Shown: in pieces, positions 1 through 7,797 of the stretch
Layout of the letters: each line of letters begins with the position of its first letter
Position numbering within the stretch: position 1 is the first letter of the stretch
Assembly: GCA_963824395.1 (NCBI GenBank)
Contig: CAWGPF010000001.1
Coordinates: 682,001 to 746,000, forward strand
Direction: 5' to 3'
Origin: 13-2-20CM-66-19 sp963824395
GTDB lineage: Bacteria; Pseudomonadota; Gammaproteobacteria; Steroidobacterales; Steroidobacteraceae
DNA length: 64,000 nt
The notes under the pieces: generated by a model
The model's input: the letters and a program-made list of their open reading frames with translations, nothing else
Told to the model about the DNA's origin: nothing
The model's database searches: none
Made by a program: the position numbers and the translations under genes

Positions 1-236
1 CGGGCCTGGTGCTCGACTACGCCCGCTCGCTGCGCGTGGCCATCAATCCCCCGCCGCTCGGGATCGTGACCCTGACCTCACTCCTCATGAACACCGTGCG
101 CGGACTCAAGGCACGGCGCGCCTTCGTTGCCAGGGTACGCGCGCGCGCGGCCGCGGCGCGCGCCGCGACCGCCGACAGCGCCGACGCCGCGCTCGCCAAG
201 ATGGGCGGCAAGGGCAGCAACGCCCGCAACGGCTGA
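1..236 (+). CDS. C-terminal end of an unidentified protein (5' truncated)
   Basis: An open frame runs from the left edge (first full codon at base 3) to TGA at 234-236, giving about 77 residues of a longer protein. The visible part has a short hydrophobic stretch (PPPLGIVTLTSLLMN) followed by a strongly basic, Ala/Arg-rich tail ending in MGGKGSNARNG. I do not recognise the family. The GTG at base 9 is probably internal, because the frame stays open to the window edge. It converges on the MipA-like gene, with 11 bases between the two stop codons. Confidence 0.55.
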   Translation, partial: GLVLDYARSLRVAINPPPLGIVTLTSLLMNTVRGLKARRAFVARVRARAAAARAATADSADAALAKMGGKGSNARNG

Positions 237-247
237 AACCGCGCCGC

Positions 248-1111
248 TCACCGTATCTTGTAGAGGATGGACGCAAACCAGGTGGTCTGCGCACGCGCCT
301 GCGTGAAGGGACTGTCGGCAGCGTCACCGCGCAGCCACGCACAGGTCACATCCAGCGCGAGCGCCCAGCGGCTCGAGAGCTCGTAGCCGGCCACCACCTC
401 CGCGTAGACGTCCGAGATGCCCGGGTGGGCCTGGTACTGCGGCAACCCTGAGATGCCGCTCTGCTCGGCGGTGACGCTGTAGAACGCGTTCATGTAATGC
501 CGGTCCGACCATGTGAGCCCCGGTCCCACGGTCACGAAGCCGCGCGCGCTCAGAGGCAGCAGCAGGTTCACATAGGCCTGCGCCACCGTGCCCTCATCGT
601 GCCCGCCGATGTCGGTGGCCGCGCGCAGGCCGCCCACGAACATGGCCGCCCGCTGCTCGATGAAGAGCTTCAGGCGCGGCGTCGGCTCCACATCCTTCAG
701 AGGCCCGAGCTGGCGTGAGTCGTTCTGCAGCCGCTCGGTGAAGTCATAGGTGATGGCCGCGCCCGCCCTGCTGCCCTGGCGGTTGTAGGCGTAGACACCC
801 ACAAGATCGGTGCCGCTGATGTAGAGCCAGTTGTGGTACTGGCCCTCAAAGTCCGGCAGCGCGAACGTGCGCTGCGTCTTCGCCCCAGGATAGCTCGGGG
901 TCACCATGACCGCCGGCCCCACCGACAGAAAGGTCGCGGGCGGATCGGTGAAATCGCTGTCAGCGCGCGCCGCGGCGGCGGCCGCCAGGCACGCCAGGGC
1001 TGCCAGTGCCCCGGGCGCGGCGCGCAGCCGTGGCCGGGCGGCTGCTATGCTCGCAGCCGCGCGCCGGGCGCACAGCGAGCGGACGATTCTGTGGAACTGA
1101 CGCCTTTTCAT
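248..1111 (-). CDS. MipA/OmpV family outer-membrane protein
   Basis: The product has about 287 residues: a basic N-terminus, an Ala/Leu-rich signal peptide ending near AAARADS, then a mature region of alternating amphipathic strands that ends in the terminal aromatic-containing motif SILYKIR, as in outer-membrane barrels. Blocks such as VGPAVMVTPSYPGA, GVYAYNRQGSRAGAAITYDF and the closing strands fit the MipA/OmpV family, which is linked in some bacteria to murein-synthesis scaffolding or stress resistance. The start is uncertain: the first ATG that gives a sensible signal peptide is at 1111, so the gene overlaps the start of the divergent VOC gene by 21 bases. I saw no ATG or GTG closer to the signal sequence. 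Confidence 0.75.
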   Translation of the reverse strand: MKRRQFHRIVRSLCARRAAASIAAARPRLRAAPGALAALACLAAAAAARADSDFTDPPATFLSVGPAVMVTPSYPGAKTQRTFALPDFEGQYHNWLYISGTDLVGVYAYNRQGSRAGAAITYDFTERLQNDSRQLGPLKDVEPTPRLKLFIEQRAAMFVGGLRAATDIGGHDEGTVAQAYVNLLLPLSARGFVTVGPGLTWSDRHYMNAFYSVTAEQSGISGLPQYQAHPGISDVYAEVVAGYELSSRWALALDVTCAWLRGDAADSPFTQARAQTTWFASILYKIR

Positions 1112-1522
1112 GTAGCGGTCCAGGTGCGGGATATTGCGGAAGCGCGCCGCTTCTACGGCGACACGCTCGGGTGTGCCGAGGGTCGCAGCGCCCCCGACTG
1201 GGTCGACTTCGACATGTACGGGCATCAGTTCGTCTGCCACCTGAATCCCGCCCTCGGTGCCCACGGGCGCCTGCCCGCCCTCTTCAACCCGGTCGACGGG
1301 CACGGCGTCCCGGTGCCGCACTGTGGCGTGGTGCTGCGGCCTGCGCAGTGGCAGGAGCTGGCCGCGCGGCTGCGCGGCCGCGAGGTCGAATGGGTCATCG
1401 AGCCGTGCGTGCGCTTCAAGGGACTCGCGGGGGAGCAGTCCACGCTCTTCATCCTGGATCCTTCCGGCAACGCACTCGAGTTCAAAGCCTTCGCGGACCT
1501 CACGCAGCTGTTTGCGCGCTGA
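1091..1522 (+). CDS. VOC family (glyoxalase/dioxygenase superfamily) protein
   Basis: This is a 143-residue single-domain protein starting at GTG 1091. It opens with the typical first strand FHVAVQVRDIAEARRFYGDTLG and ends with LFILDPSGNALEFKAF, which carries the metal-ligand Glu of the last beta-alpha-beta-beta unit. The first-strand His (HVAV) and this C-terminal Glu are the usual metal ligands of glyoxalase I/extradiol-type folds. The substrate cannot be read from sequence; members range from lactoylglutathione lyases to antibiotic-resistance proteins. It is divergent from and slightly overlaps the MipA-like gene, so the two may share a control region. Confidence 0.82.
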   Translation: MELTPFHVAVQVRDIAEARRFYGDTLGCAEGRSAPDWVDFDMYGHQFVCHLNPALGAHGRLPALFNPVDGHGVPVPHCGVVLRPAQWQELAARLRGREVEWVIEPCVRFKGLAGEQSTLFILDPSGNALEFKAFADLTQLFAR

Positions 1523-1586
1523 CCCGATTCCAACGGCTCCATCCTAGCGTATCGCGGCGGGCCCGCGCGGGTCCGGGGTAGCGCCT

Positions 1587-2402
1587 TCAGGCGAGCGGCA
1601 CCTGATACATCGTTGCGGACGCCTCGCTCATCAGCCGGGTCAGCTGCGGACGCGGCAGCGCCCGCATCCCCTGTACCGCCGTCTCACCGACCGCGTACCA
1701 CACCGCTGCCTGCCCGAGCTGCGCCAGCGCGCCGCGCGCCACCTCGGCCGCGGGCATCGCGGTATAGCCGGCCGCCGCCGCGGCACTGAAAGACAACCCC
1801 GAGCGGCGCATCGCCGGTGTGTCGGTGAGACCTGCCACGGCACACAGCACGTCCAGTCCCCGCGGAGCGAGCTCGAAGTGCAGTCCCTCGCACAGCGCGA
1901 TCTCGAACGCCTTGGCCGCCGCGTAGGTCGCCACGAGGCCGCTGCCACAGACGCCTGACATCGAGGACACCACGATGAGTCCGCCGCCGCGCCCGCGCCG
2001 GCGCGCCAGGCTCAGGTGCGCGAAGGTCAGCGGGGCGAGGCAGTTGAGCCGCACCAGGGCCAGCGCCTTCTCGAGGGGCGCATCGAGGAAGCGCCCCACG
2101 CCGTGGGTGGCGCCGGCGTTGCAGACGACCAGGCCCGGATCGTGCGCCGCCAGCACCTCCGCGGCGAATGCCTCGAGCCCCGGGGCGGTGAGGTCGCGCA
2201 CCACGGTGTGCACCTGTACGCCGTGGGCGGCACGGATTTGCGCGGCCGCCGCCGCCAGCGGCGGCGCGTTGCGCGCGACCAGCACGAGGTCGAGTCCCGC
2301 GCCCGCGAGCTCCTCCGCGAACGCGCGCCCGATGCCCTCGGAGCCGCCGAGCACCAGCGCGCAGGGCCCGTATTTCGCAGTCATTGCGCAGTTGTCAGAC
2401 AC
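1587..2402 (-). CDS. SDR family NAD(P)-dependent oxidoreductase
   Basis: This is a 271-residue classical short-chain dehydrogenase. The nucleotide-binding Gly motif GGSEGIG is at residues 19-25, CNAG (the NNAG-type structural motif) at 94-97, the catalytic Ser in VVSSMSG near 146, and YAAAK (Tyr160, Lys164) completes the catalytic set. The sequence fits the cytosolic 'YqjQ/DltE-like' group; the substrate is unknown. GTG 2402 is preferred as start because GAGGA lies six bases upstream, whereas ATG 2384 has no ribosome-binding site. Its 5' side faces the surface-protein cassette, so 2403-2657 should contain divergent promoters. Confidence 0.88.
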   Translation of the reverse strand: MSDNCAMTAKYGPCALVLGGSEGIGRAFAEELAGAGLDLVLVARNAPPLAAAAAQIRAAHGVQVHTVVRDLTAPGLEAFAAEVLAAHDPGLVVCNAGATHGVGRFLDAPLEKALALVRLNCLAPLTFAHLSLARRRGRGGGLIVVSSMSGVCGSGLVATYAAAKAFEIALCEGLHFELAPRGLDVLCAVAGLTDTPAMRRSGLSFSAAAAAGYTAMPAAEVARGALAQLGQAAVWYAVGETAVQGMRALPRPQLTRLMSEASATMYQVPLA

Positions 2403-2582
2403 TGTAAATCCTCGCTGTCAGTGAGCGCGGCGCGGCGGCGCGCGCGGATTTGTGGAACCCATCACATTTGCCCCGTGCTGCATTTGGCAGCTCGCGCAGG
2501 CTCGCTGCGTATCACTAGCCAGCAGCATTCGGAAGCGTGACATAAGCACGGAATCCCCTGAGATCCACTCCGTAATATCCGC

Positions 2583-2650
2583 TCAAGTTAGTGCAGCACC
2601 CGTATCTGTCTCAAGTATTGCAGCACCCGTATCTCTCTAAGTTAGGAACC
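2583..2650. repeat. 27-bp imperfect tandem repeat upstream of the surface-protein cassette
   Basis: The core GCAGCACCCGTATCT occurs at 2593 and again at 2620, exactly 27 bases apart. The flanking TCAAGT- and TCTC-like bases are also repeated, and a partial third unit (TAAGTTAG) follows at 2638. The repeat ends a few bases before the first gene of the cassette (ATG 2658), so it lies in the leader. A -10-like TAATAT sits at 2573-2578. Confidence 0.8.
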
Positions 2651-2657
2651 TCAAATC

Positions 2658-3284
2658 ATGCGGACCTCTACTGTCGTCAAGGGCATTCTGGCGGCTGCGG
2701 CCGTCGCCGTGCCCCTGCTTTGCAACGCCGAGTCGAACTTCCAGACGGGCACCACGGCGCTCACCGCCACGGCGCACGTCGATTTCCAGATCACCATCCC
2801 GAAATTCCTGTTCCTGCGCGTCGGCACGGGCACGGGTACGGCCGCGGGTGGCTACGCCACCCTGGCGACGATCGATGAGATCACCTGGGCGCCCACCGCG
2901 GCGCAGGTCGGCGGCGGCTCGCTCGCCGGCACCGGCGGTGACCTCACCGGCGGCGTCGAGACCGCGGTGGTGGTCGCCAACAACGGCAACGTGACGCTCA
3001 GCTCGACCACCTCCGGCCCGCTGAACGACGGCGCCGGCGACACCATCAGCTACTCGACCATCACTACCACGGCCAGCCACAACACCACGACCACGACGCT
3101 TGCGCCACCGGCGCTGGCGGATGGCGCCACCACGACGACCACGCTGACCGCGGTCAACAAGGTCGTGCAGCAGGACGCCAAGTGGGCGTACACGTACGCC
3201 AACGCGACCAGCCCGCCCGGCGGCACGTACGGCGGTGTCAACACCAATGGCGGTCGCGTCACCTATACCGCCTCGCTCCCCTAA
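2658..3284 (+). CDS. Secreted Thr/Gly-rich fimbria-like structural protein
   Basis: This 208-residue protein has a clear signal peptide (about residues 1-24, ending LLCNA). The mature part is beta-rich and full of Thr, Gly, Ala and Asn, including the runs HNTTTTTL and GATTTTTL and the motif PLNDGAGDTISYS. No cysteine is present after the signal peptide. Composition and position, ahead of a PapD-like chaperone and a predicted outer-membrane barrel, suggest a surface or pilus-like subunit, but no named family can be assigned. The next gene encodes a related protein: both carry a 'xLxDGAGDxIxxS' block about halfway and end with a PxGTYxGVxxxxxxxxYTxxxP-like tail. Confidence 0.62.
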   Translation: MRTSTVVKGILAAAAVAVPLLCNAESNFQTGTTALTATAHVDFQITIPKFLFLRVGTGTGTAAGGYATLATIDEITWAPTAAQVGGGSLAGTGGDLTGGVETAVVVANNGNVTLSSTTSGPLNDGAGDTISYSTITTTASHNTTTTTLAPPALADGATTTTTLTAVNKVVQQDAKWAYTYANATSPPGGTYGGVNTNGGRVTYTASLP

Positions 3285-3335
3285 CGATCGGCCGCAGCGA
3301 TCAAGCGGTGCACCATGTCCCCCGGGAGGCGCGAC

Positions 3336-4031
3336 ATGCAGCTGCGCCCCCGGGGGTCTGACATGCAGCCCCAGGTGGCGCACGCTGCCCGCCAGGCACT
3401 CATCGGCGCCGCGCTGGCGGCGCTGAGCGGTGCGGCGGGCGCCTTCACGGCGACCCTGACGCCGGTGGCGCCGAAGACGATCTACCTGCAGATCGGCAAC
3501 GGCACCTTCACCGGCGGCAACTACACGCCCACCAACCTCCAGGGGCAGCCCACCGGCAGCCCCGGCAAGAACACCACCATCAATACGGTGAGTGTCAGCG
3601 TGCCCGCCGCCAGCGTCGGCAACGGCACGGCGCAGTCCATGACGACCAACAGCACGGCCTCCAACAGCTTCTGGGACGGCTACGCGTTCTGCAACCTGCC
3701 CGCGCAGCTGTACATCGGCGGCTTCTACCGCACCACCGGTAACGGCAACGGCACGATCTCGGTGATCGCGACCGTGCCGGCCGCACTTACGGATGGCGCC
3801 GGTGACTCGATTCCGTTCTCGCAGATCAGCTGGACCAGCAGCGGCAACGGCGATGGCACCACCGCGCAGCCCTTCCCCGCCGGCAGCTTCAGTGGCACCT
3901 CGGTCAACGTCGGCAGTTTTGCCCAGAACACCTGGGACGAGAGCTGCTGGACCTTCTCGTTCGCCAACAGCACGGTTCCCGCCGCCGGCACCTACACCGG
4001 CGTCGTGCTGTACACGCTCGCGGCGCCCTGA
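3336..4031 (+). CDS. Second secreted fimbria-like protein, related to the preceding one
   Basis: From ATG 3336 the product has 231 residues. Three in-frame ATGs exist (3315, 3336, 3363); 3336 is preferred because GGGAGG lies six bases upstream, while 3363 would give the shortest signal peptide (ending GAAGAFT). The mature part is rich in Gly, Thr, Asn and Ser and contains ALTDGAGDSIPFSQISW and a PAAGTYTGVVLYTLAAP tail, matching the layout of the upstream protein. Unlike that protein it has two cysteines (AFCNLP and ESCWTF) that could form a disulfide. It is probably a minor or tip-type partner of the first subunit; this is inference from pairing. Confidence 0.6.
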   Translation: MQLRPRGSDMQPQVAHAARQALIGAALAALSGAAGAFTATLTPVAPKTIYLQIGNGTFTGGNYTPTNLQGQPTGSPGKNTTINTVSVSVPAASVGNGTAQSMTTNSTASNSFWDGYAFCNLPAQLYIGGFYRTTGNGNGTISVIATVPAALTDGAGDSIPFSQISWTSSGNGDGTTAQPFPAGSFSGTSVNVGSFAQNTWDESCWTFSFANSTVPAAGTYTGVVLYTLAAP

Positions 4032-4057
4032 CGGCGGCCGCCAGGCACACCGAGCCC

Positions 4058-4516
4058 ATGCGCCTCACCTGCCGCCTGCCATTCTGCATAATCTGGCTCA
4101 TCGCGCTGCCGGCGTTCGCCCGCACGACCGTCATCGACGACTCGGGCACCCTGCCCTACAACGCAGCGCTTGCCATGCGCTGGCAGGAGTTCGCCCCGCG
4201 CGGCGCCGCCGGCAACCTCATGGTCGGCACCCTGCAGCTGCGCGTGCGCCTCAACGTCGCGCCCTTTCTGCACCACAGCGGCCGCATCTACCTGGTGCTG
4301 CCCGCGCAGCAGCCCGGCGCCATGACGGCCTCCTGGACCACGCAGGGGCGGCTGCTCCCGGGGCAGGTGAACTGCGGCGGCCGCACCCTCGTGTACGCCG
4401 GCCCCATCACCGCGCCCTTCATGGAAGACATGGTGCAACTGACGATCACCGTCGACGGCCGGCGGCTGCTGCAGACCTACCCGGTGAACTTTCGCTTCGA
4501 GATCGACGAGGACTGA
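4058..4516 (+). CDS. Small exported protein of the fimbria-like cassette
   Basis: This 152-residue product has a signal peptide (about 1-22, ending LPAFA). The mature domain is predicted beta-rich, with GNLMVGTLQLRVRLNV and a C-terminal RLLQTYPVNFRFEIDED segment. I do not recognise the family. Its place between the subunit genes and the chaperone gene, with 26 and 3 bases between coding regions, implies co-transcription and a role in the same assembly. One mature cysteine (VNCGG) is present. Confidence 0.6.
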   Translation: MRLTCRLPFCIIWLIALPAFARTTVIDDSGTLPYNAALAMRWQEFAPRGAAGNLMVGTLQLRVRLNVAPFLHHSGRIYLVLPAQQPGAMTASWTTQGRLLPGQVNCGGRTLVYAGPITAPFMEDMVQLTITVDGRRLLQTYPVNFRFEIDED

Positions 4517-4519
4517 CCC

Positions 4520-5311
4520 GTGCGAACCCTGCTCATCACTGCCACTCTCGTGCTCGCCCTGCTCGCCGCACCCCCGCTGCGCGCCGAGGGCTTTGCCGCC
4601 CTGGTGTCGCCGCCGCGCTTCGAAGTCGGCAGCAAGCCGGGCGACAAGCTGCGCCAGGTGATCGAGCTCACCAACCGCTCGAACACGCCCGGCAAGTACC
4701 GCCTGCACACCGCGGACTTCGTGCTCGGCGCCGACTACGGCGTGAACTTCCACGACGAGCTCCTGCCGGGCAGCTGTCGCCCGTGGGTGGCCATTGAGCG
4801 ACCCAGCGTCACGCTGCCCGCCGGCGGCACCATCCACTACCGCTTCGAGGTGCAGGTGCCTGCAGATGCGCAGCCGACCGAGTGCCGCTTCGCCATCATG
4901 ATCGAGGCGGATGAGCCCTCGGTCACCCGGGCCGGCGCCGTGCAGCTGCCGATCGTCGGCCGCATCGCGGTCATCGTTTACGTGACCGTGGGGGATGCAG
5001 CGCCGCAGATCGAGGTGTTCGGGCCGGAAGTGGTGACGCTCAACGGCCAGCGGGTGCCGGCGCTGAAGGTGCACAACACCGGCAATGCCCATACCCGTAT
5101 GAGTGGCTTCCTCACCGGCAAGGATGCCGCGGGCAAGAAGTACGACTTCACGCCCTCGGATCTGCCGATTCTGCCGGGGGAGACCCGCGACGTCGCGCTG
5201 ACTCCCTCGACGAGCGACAACCCGAACCCGACTCTCGCCTTCCCGGTATCGGTGCAGGGGACCGTGGAGTGGGGTAACCAGAGCACCCAGCTCGACGAGC
5301 ACTTCAAATGA
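4520..5311 (+). CDS. PapD-like periplasmic (fimbrial-type) chaperone
   Basis: The product has 263 residues with a signal peptide ending PPLRA. The N-terminal Ig-like domain begins ALVSPPRFEV, followed by a conserved-looking IELTNRSNTPGKYRL strand; the second domain contains VPALKVHNTGNAHTRMSGF. This two-domain layout matches periplasmic chaperones of chaperone-usher systems, which donate a strand to unfolded subunits. The start is GTG 4520, three bases after the previous stop. Its stop overlaps the next start (ATGA at 5308-5311), showing translational coupling to the barrel gene. Identity with classical FimC/PapD is low and the assignment rests on motif and context. Confidence 0.68.
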   Translation: MRTLLITATLVLALLAAPPLRAEGFAALVSPPRFEVGSKPGDKLRQVIELTNRSNTPGKYRLHTADFVLGADYGVNFHDELLPGSCRPWVAIERPSVTLPAGGTIHYRFEVQVPADAQPTECRFAIMIEADEPSVTRAGAVQLPIVGRIAVIVYVTVGDAAPQIEVFGPEVVTLNGQRVPALKVHNTGNAHTRMSGFLTGKDAAGKKYDFTPSDLPILPGETRDVALTPSTSDNPNPTLAFPVSVQGTVEWGNQSTQLDEHFK

Positions 5312-7368
5312 ATGCGCGCGCAGCGCACGCTCTACGCAGGGCGGCGTGCCTGTGCGGCCTTTGCATCATGGCTGTGGCAGCCCCGGCGCTGCGCGCGCAG
5401 TCAGCGCCCGCCCCTGCCGCGCCGCCGCCCGCCTATGAGGATCGCCTTATCGGCGGCGGCTCGCTCACCCCCGACATTTCCCTCGGCGACTACCAGAGCA
5501 CGCAGGACACGACGGGGCTTGCGCGCTCGGTGCGCATCGATGCGGTGGCGAGCGTGCTGCAGCAGACCGGCGCCAATGCCGGGCCCAACATCCACGAAAA
5601 CGGCATCGTCGCGGACGGGCAGTGGGAGACGGCCACCTACGGGGACTGGTCGGCAAACCTCGCCGGTCTCATCAGCCCCGCGGATCAGCGCTTCGCGGGC
5701 GCCGGCGACGACCGGCTGTCCTTCGCCATCCATCAGCGCGCCATGCCCTTCGACGGCGGCTGGCAGGCCGACAATGGCCTCGGCGACCTCAATGCCCCGC
5801 TCATCGCTCTGGCGCGCTCGCAGCCGCGTTTCCTGCTCGCCTCCGGCACCATGCTCGGCGCGGAGACCGAGTGGCGCGGGCCCGCGGGACTGCAGCTCGT
5901 TGCCGGCGGCGGTGAGCCCGGGGTGTTTGATGGCATCAAGGTGCCGACCTTCGACACGCTCGGCGGCTCGACCGCCACGCTCGGCGCCCAGTGGTCGCCG
6001 GCGGCCAACTGGACGGTCGGGGGCGAGTACGCCGGCGCGCGCGATGCCAACATCTACTACCAGCCGCTCAACTCGACGCTCCTGCCGCAGGACGTCTCCA
6101 GCCAGCGCATCTCTTCCAATACCGCGCTCCTGAGTACGGCCTGGCAGGAGCCGGGTAACCGCGCGCAGCTCAACCTCATCGATGGCACGCTCGATGGCAA
6201 CAGCAACGCCTTCGGCGTGTGGGCCGACGCCTCGCACACGCACGGCGCCTTCACCCAGACCTTCGGCGCCTTCCGCATCGATCCGAATCTCGCCTGGGGC
6301 AACCAGCTGATCACGAGCGACGTCGAGGGCGGCTACTACCGCGTCGGCTACCAGAGCCGCCGCGTGACCGCAGACTTCGGCATCGATGAGGTGGTCTCGG
6401 TGTCCGGGCGCGGCGCCGACAGCACCTTCCTCAACGGCGACGCGCGCTACCAGCTCTCGCGCGACAGCGGCGTGGGTGCGGTCGCCAACGTACTGCTGAC
6501 CAGCGACGGCTCGCACAACACCGCCTGGTCGCTCGAGGGCTACGCCGACAATGTGAACGCCTACGGCACGGGGCGCATGCAGCTCGACTACGCGACCGAC
6601 CCGACCACGCAGGATACGACCGTGACGCTGCAGCAGAACTGGAGCCTGCGCCCGGGACTGCGCCTGGCGACCTCGGCGGCGGTCGACCGCGTCCACACGA
6701 GCGCGGTGCCGGGCCTGCCGCAGGAGGACAGCACCATCGTGCGCCTGTCGGTGTACGGGGGCGGCGACCTCACCTCGCGTCTGTCACTGGATGGCAGCAT
6801 CCAGTGGGCAGACGCGGTGTCCGGGCGCGCCGCGCCCTCCACCGCCGCCGACGTCACCCTGAGCTACCAGCTCGCGCGCTCCTGGGGACTGCTGTTCAGT
6901 TACTACGAGAACCGCACCGGCGCCTGGACGCCCCTGATCGTGACCTCACCGCTCACCCCCGCGGTGCCCACCCCGCAGGCCTCCCAGGGGCAGCGCGGCA
7001 TCTTCCTCACGCTGCGCTTCCAGGAAGCGCGCGGCGCCCACTTCATCCCCCTCGGGGGCGCGCCGGGCTCAGGCTCCGGGCGCCTGAGCGGGGTCGTGTA
7101 TCTCGACGCCAACGAGAACGGCCGCTACGACGCCGGCGAAAGCGGCGCACCGAACGTCACCGTGATCCTCGACGGGCGCTTCTCGGTGCGCACCGACGCC
7201 AGCGGCCGCTTCGACTTCGCCTCGGTCGCCGCCGGTCACCACGTCATCACGGTCGAGTCGGACAACCTGCCGCTGCCCTGGAGCTTGAGCGCCGCGACGC
7301 GCACTGAGGTGGATATCGGCACCCGCGAGCGTACCGAGGTGGACATCGGTGCGCTGCGGCTGAAGTGA
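5308..7368 (+). CDS. Predicted outer-membrane beta-barrel with C-terminal SdrD/Cna-B-like domain
   Basis: The protein has 686 residues: a signal peptide (about 1-31), a Pro/Ala-rich linker, then some 550 residues of alternating short amphipathic strands (LSYQLARSWGLLFSYYENR and similar) that look like a transmembrane barrel. A C-terminal domain from about residue 590 reads GVVYLDANENGRYDAGESG...GRFDFASVAAGHHVI, a typical calcium-binding-like SdrD/Cna-B fold. It occupies the usher position next to the chaperone, so it may be the outer-membrane assembly pore, but it is shorter than classical ushers and lacks recognisable usher domains. The last 25 residues contain a duplicated RTEVDIG encoded by a 30-base-offset repeat (7300-7320 and 7330-7350). 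Confidence 0.65.
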   Translation: MNARAAHALRRAACLCGLCIMAVAAPALRAQSAPAPAAPPPAYEDRLIGGGSLTPDISLGDYQSTQDTTGLARSVRIDAVASVLQQTGANAGPNIHENGIVADGQWETATYGDWSANLAGLISPADQRFAGAGDDRLSFAIHQRAMPFDGGWQADNGLGDLNAPLIALARSQPRFLLASGTMLGAETEWRGPAGLQLVAGGGEPGVFDGIKVPTFDTLGGSTATLGAQWSPAANWTVGGEYAGARDANIYYQPLNSTLLPQDVSSQRISSNTALLSTAWQEPGNRAQLNLIDGTLDGNSNAFGVWADASHTHGAFTQTFGAFRIDPNLAWGNQLITSDVEGGYYRVGYQSRRVTADFGIDEVVSVSGRGADSTFLNGDARYQLSRDSGVGAVANVLLTSDGSHNTAWSLEGYADNVNAYGTGRMQLDYATDPTTQDTTVTLQQNWSLRPGLRLATSAAVDRVHTSAVPGLPQEDSTIVRLSVYGGGDLTSRLSLDGSIQWADAVSGRAAPSTAADVTLSYQLARSWGLLFSYYENRTGAWTPLIVTSPLTPAVPTPQASQGQRGIFLTLRFQEARGAHFIPLGGAPGSGSGRLSGVVYLDANENGRYDAGESGAPNVTVILDGRFSVRTDASGRFDFASVAAGHHVITVESDNLPLPWSLSAATRTEVDIGTRERTEVDIGALRLK

Positions 7369-7371
7369 GGC

Positions 7372-7761
7372 TCACTCGATCACCGCCGACTGTATCGGCA
7401 CCCCGGGACGCAGCACCGCGGAAATAGGCGATTCTTCGGCCACCTTGAGCAGCTGCGCCTTCTGCTGCTCGCTTAAGGGGCGTCCGAAGGACAGGCGTCG
7501 CTCGATATGCTCGCGCCCCTGCGCATCGCGCGACCAGCGCATGCCGACGGTGATCTTGCCGATCTGCCAGTCGTACTGGGCGGCGGCGCGGCGCAGCGCC
7601 GTGGCGGTGCAGGAGCCGAGGCTCGCCAGCAGCAGCTCGCGCGCAGCGAAGCCAGCGTCGCTGCCGCCGGCGGCGACCGGCTCGTCGGCGGTCAGGTGAT
7701 GGTGTCCCGAGACGATCTGCTGCAGGTGCGCGTGTTCATTGATGACGGTCACGTGGGCCAT
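7372..7761 (-). CDS. OsmC family protein lacking the second active-site Cys
   Basis: This 129-residue OsmC-fold protein starts at ATG 7761, seven bases after AGGAG. It keeps the first conserved cysteine (Cys51 in ASLGSCTATAL). The second, normally in a CP(V/Y)S-type motif of Ohr/OsmC peroxidases, is replaced by Ser111 (EESPISAVLRPG). Classical OsmC and Ohr reduce organic hydroperoxides with a Cys pair, so this member may not be a peroxidase. It is the last gene of a three-gene operon behind a flavin reductase and a Cfa-type methyltransferase, 36 bases after the reductase stop. Confidence 0.88.
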   Translation of the reverse strand: MAHVTVINEHAHLQQIVSGHHHLTADEPVAAGGSDAGFAARELLLASLGSCTATALRRAAAQYDWQIGKITVGMRWSRDAQGREHIERRLSFGRPLSEQQKAQLLKVAEESPISAVLRPGVPIQSAVIE

Positions 7762-7797
7762 GGCGCAGCTCCTAGAGGAAGATCGCAAAAAGGCGTG

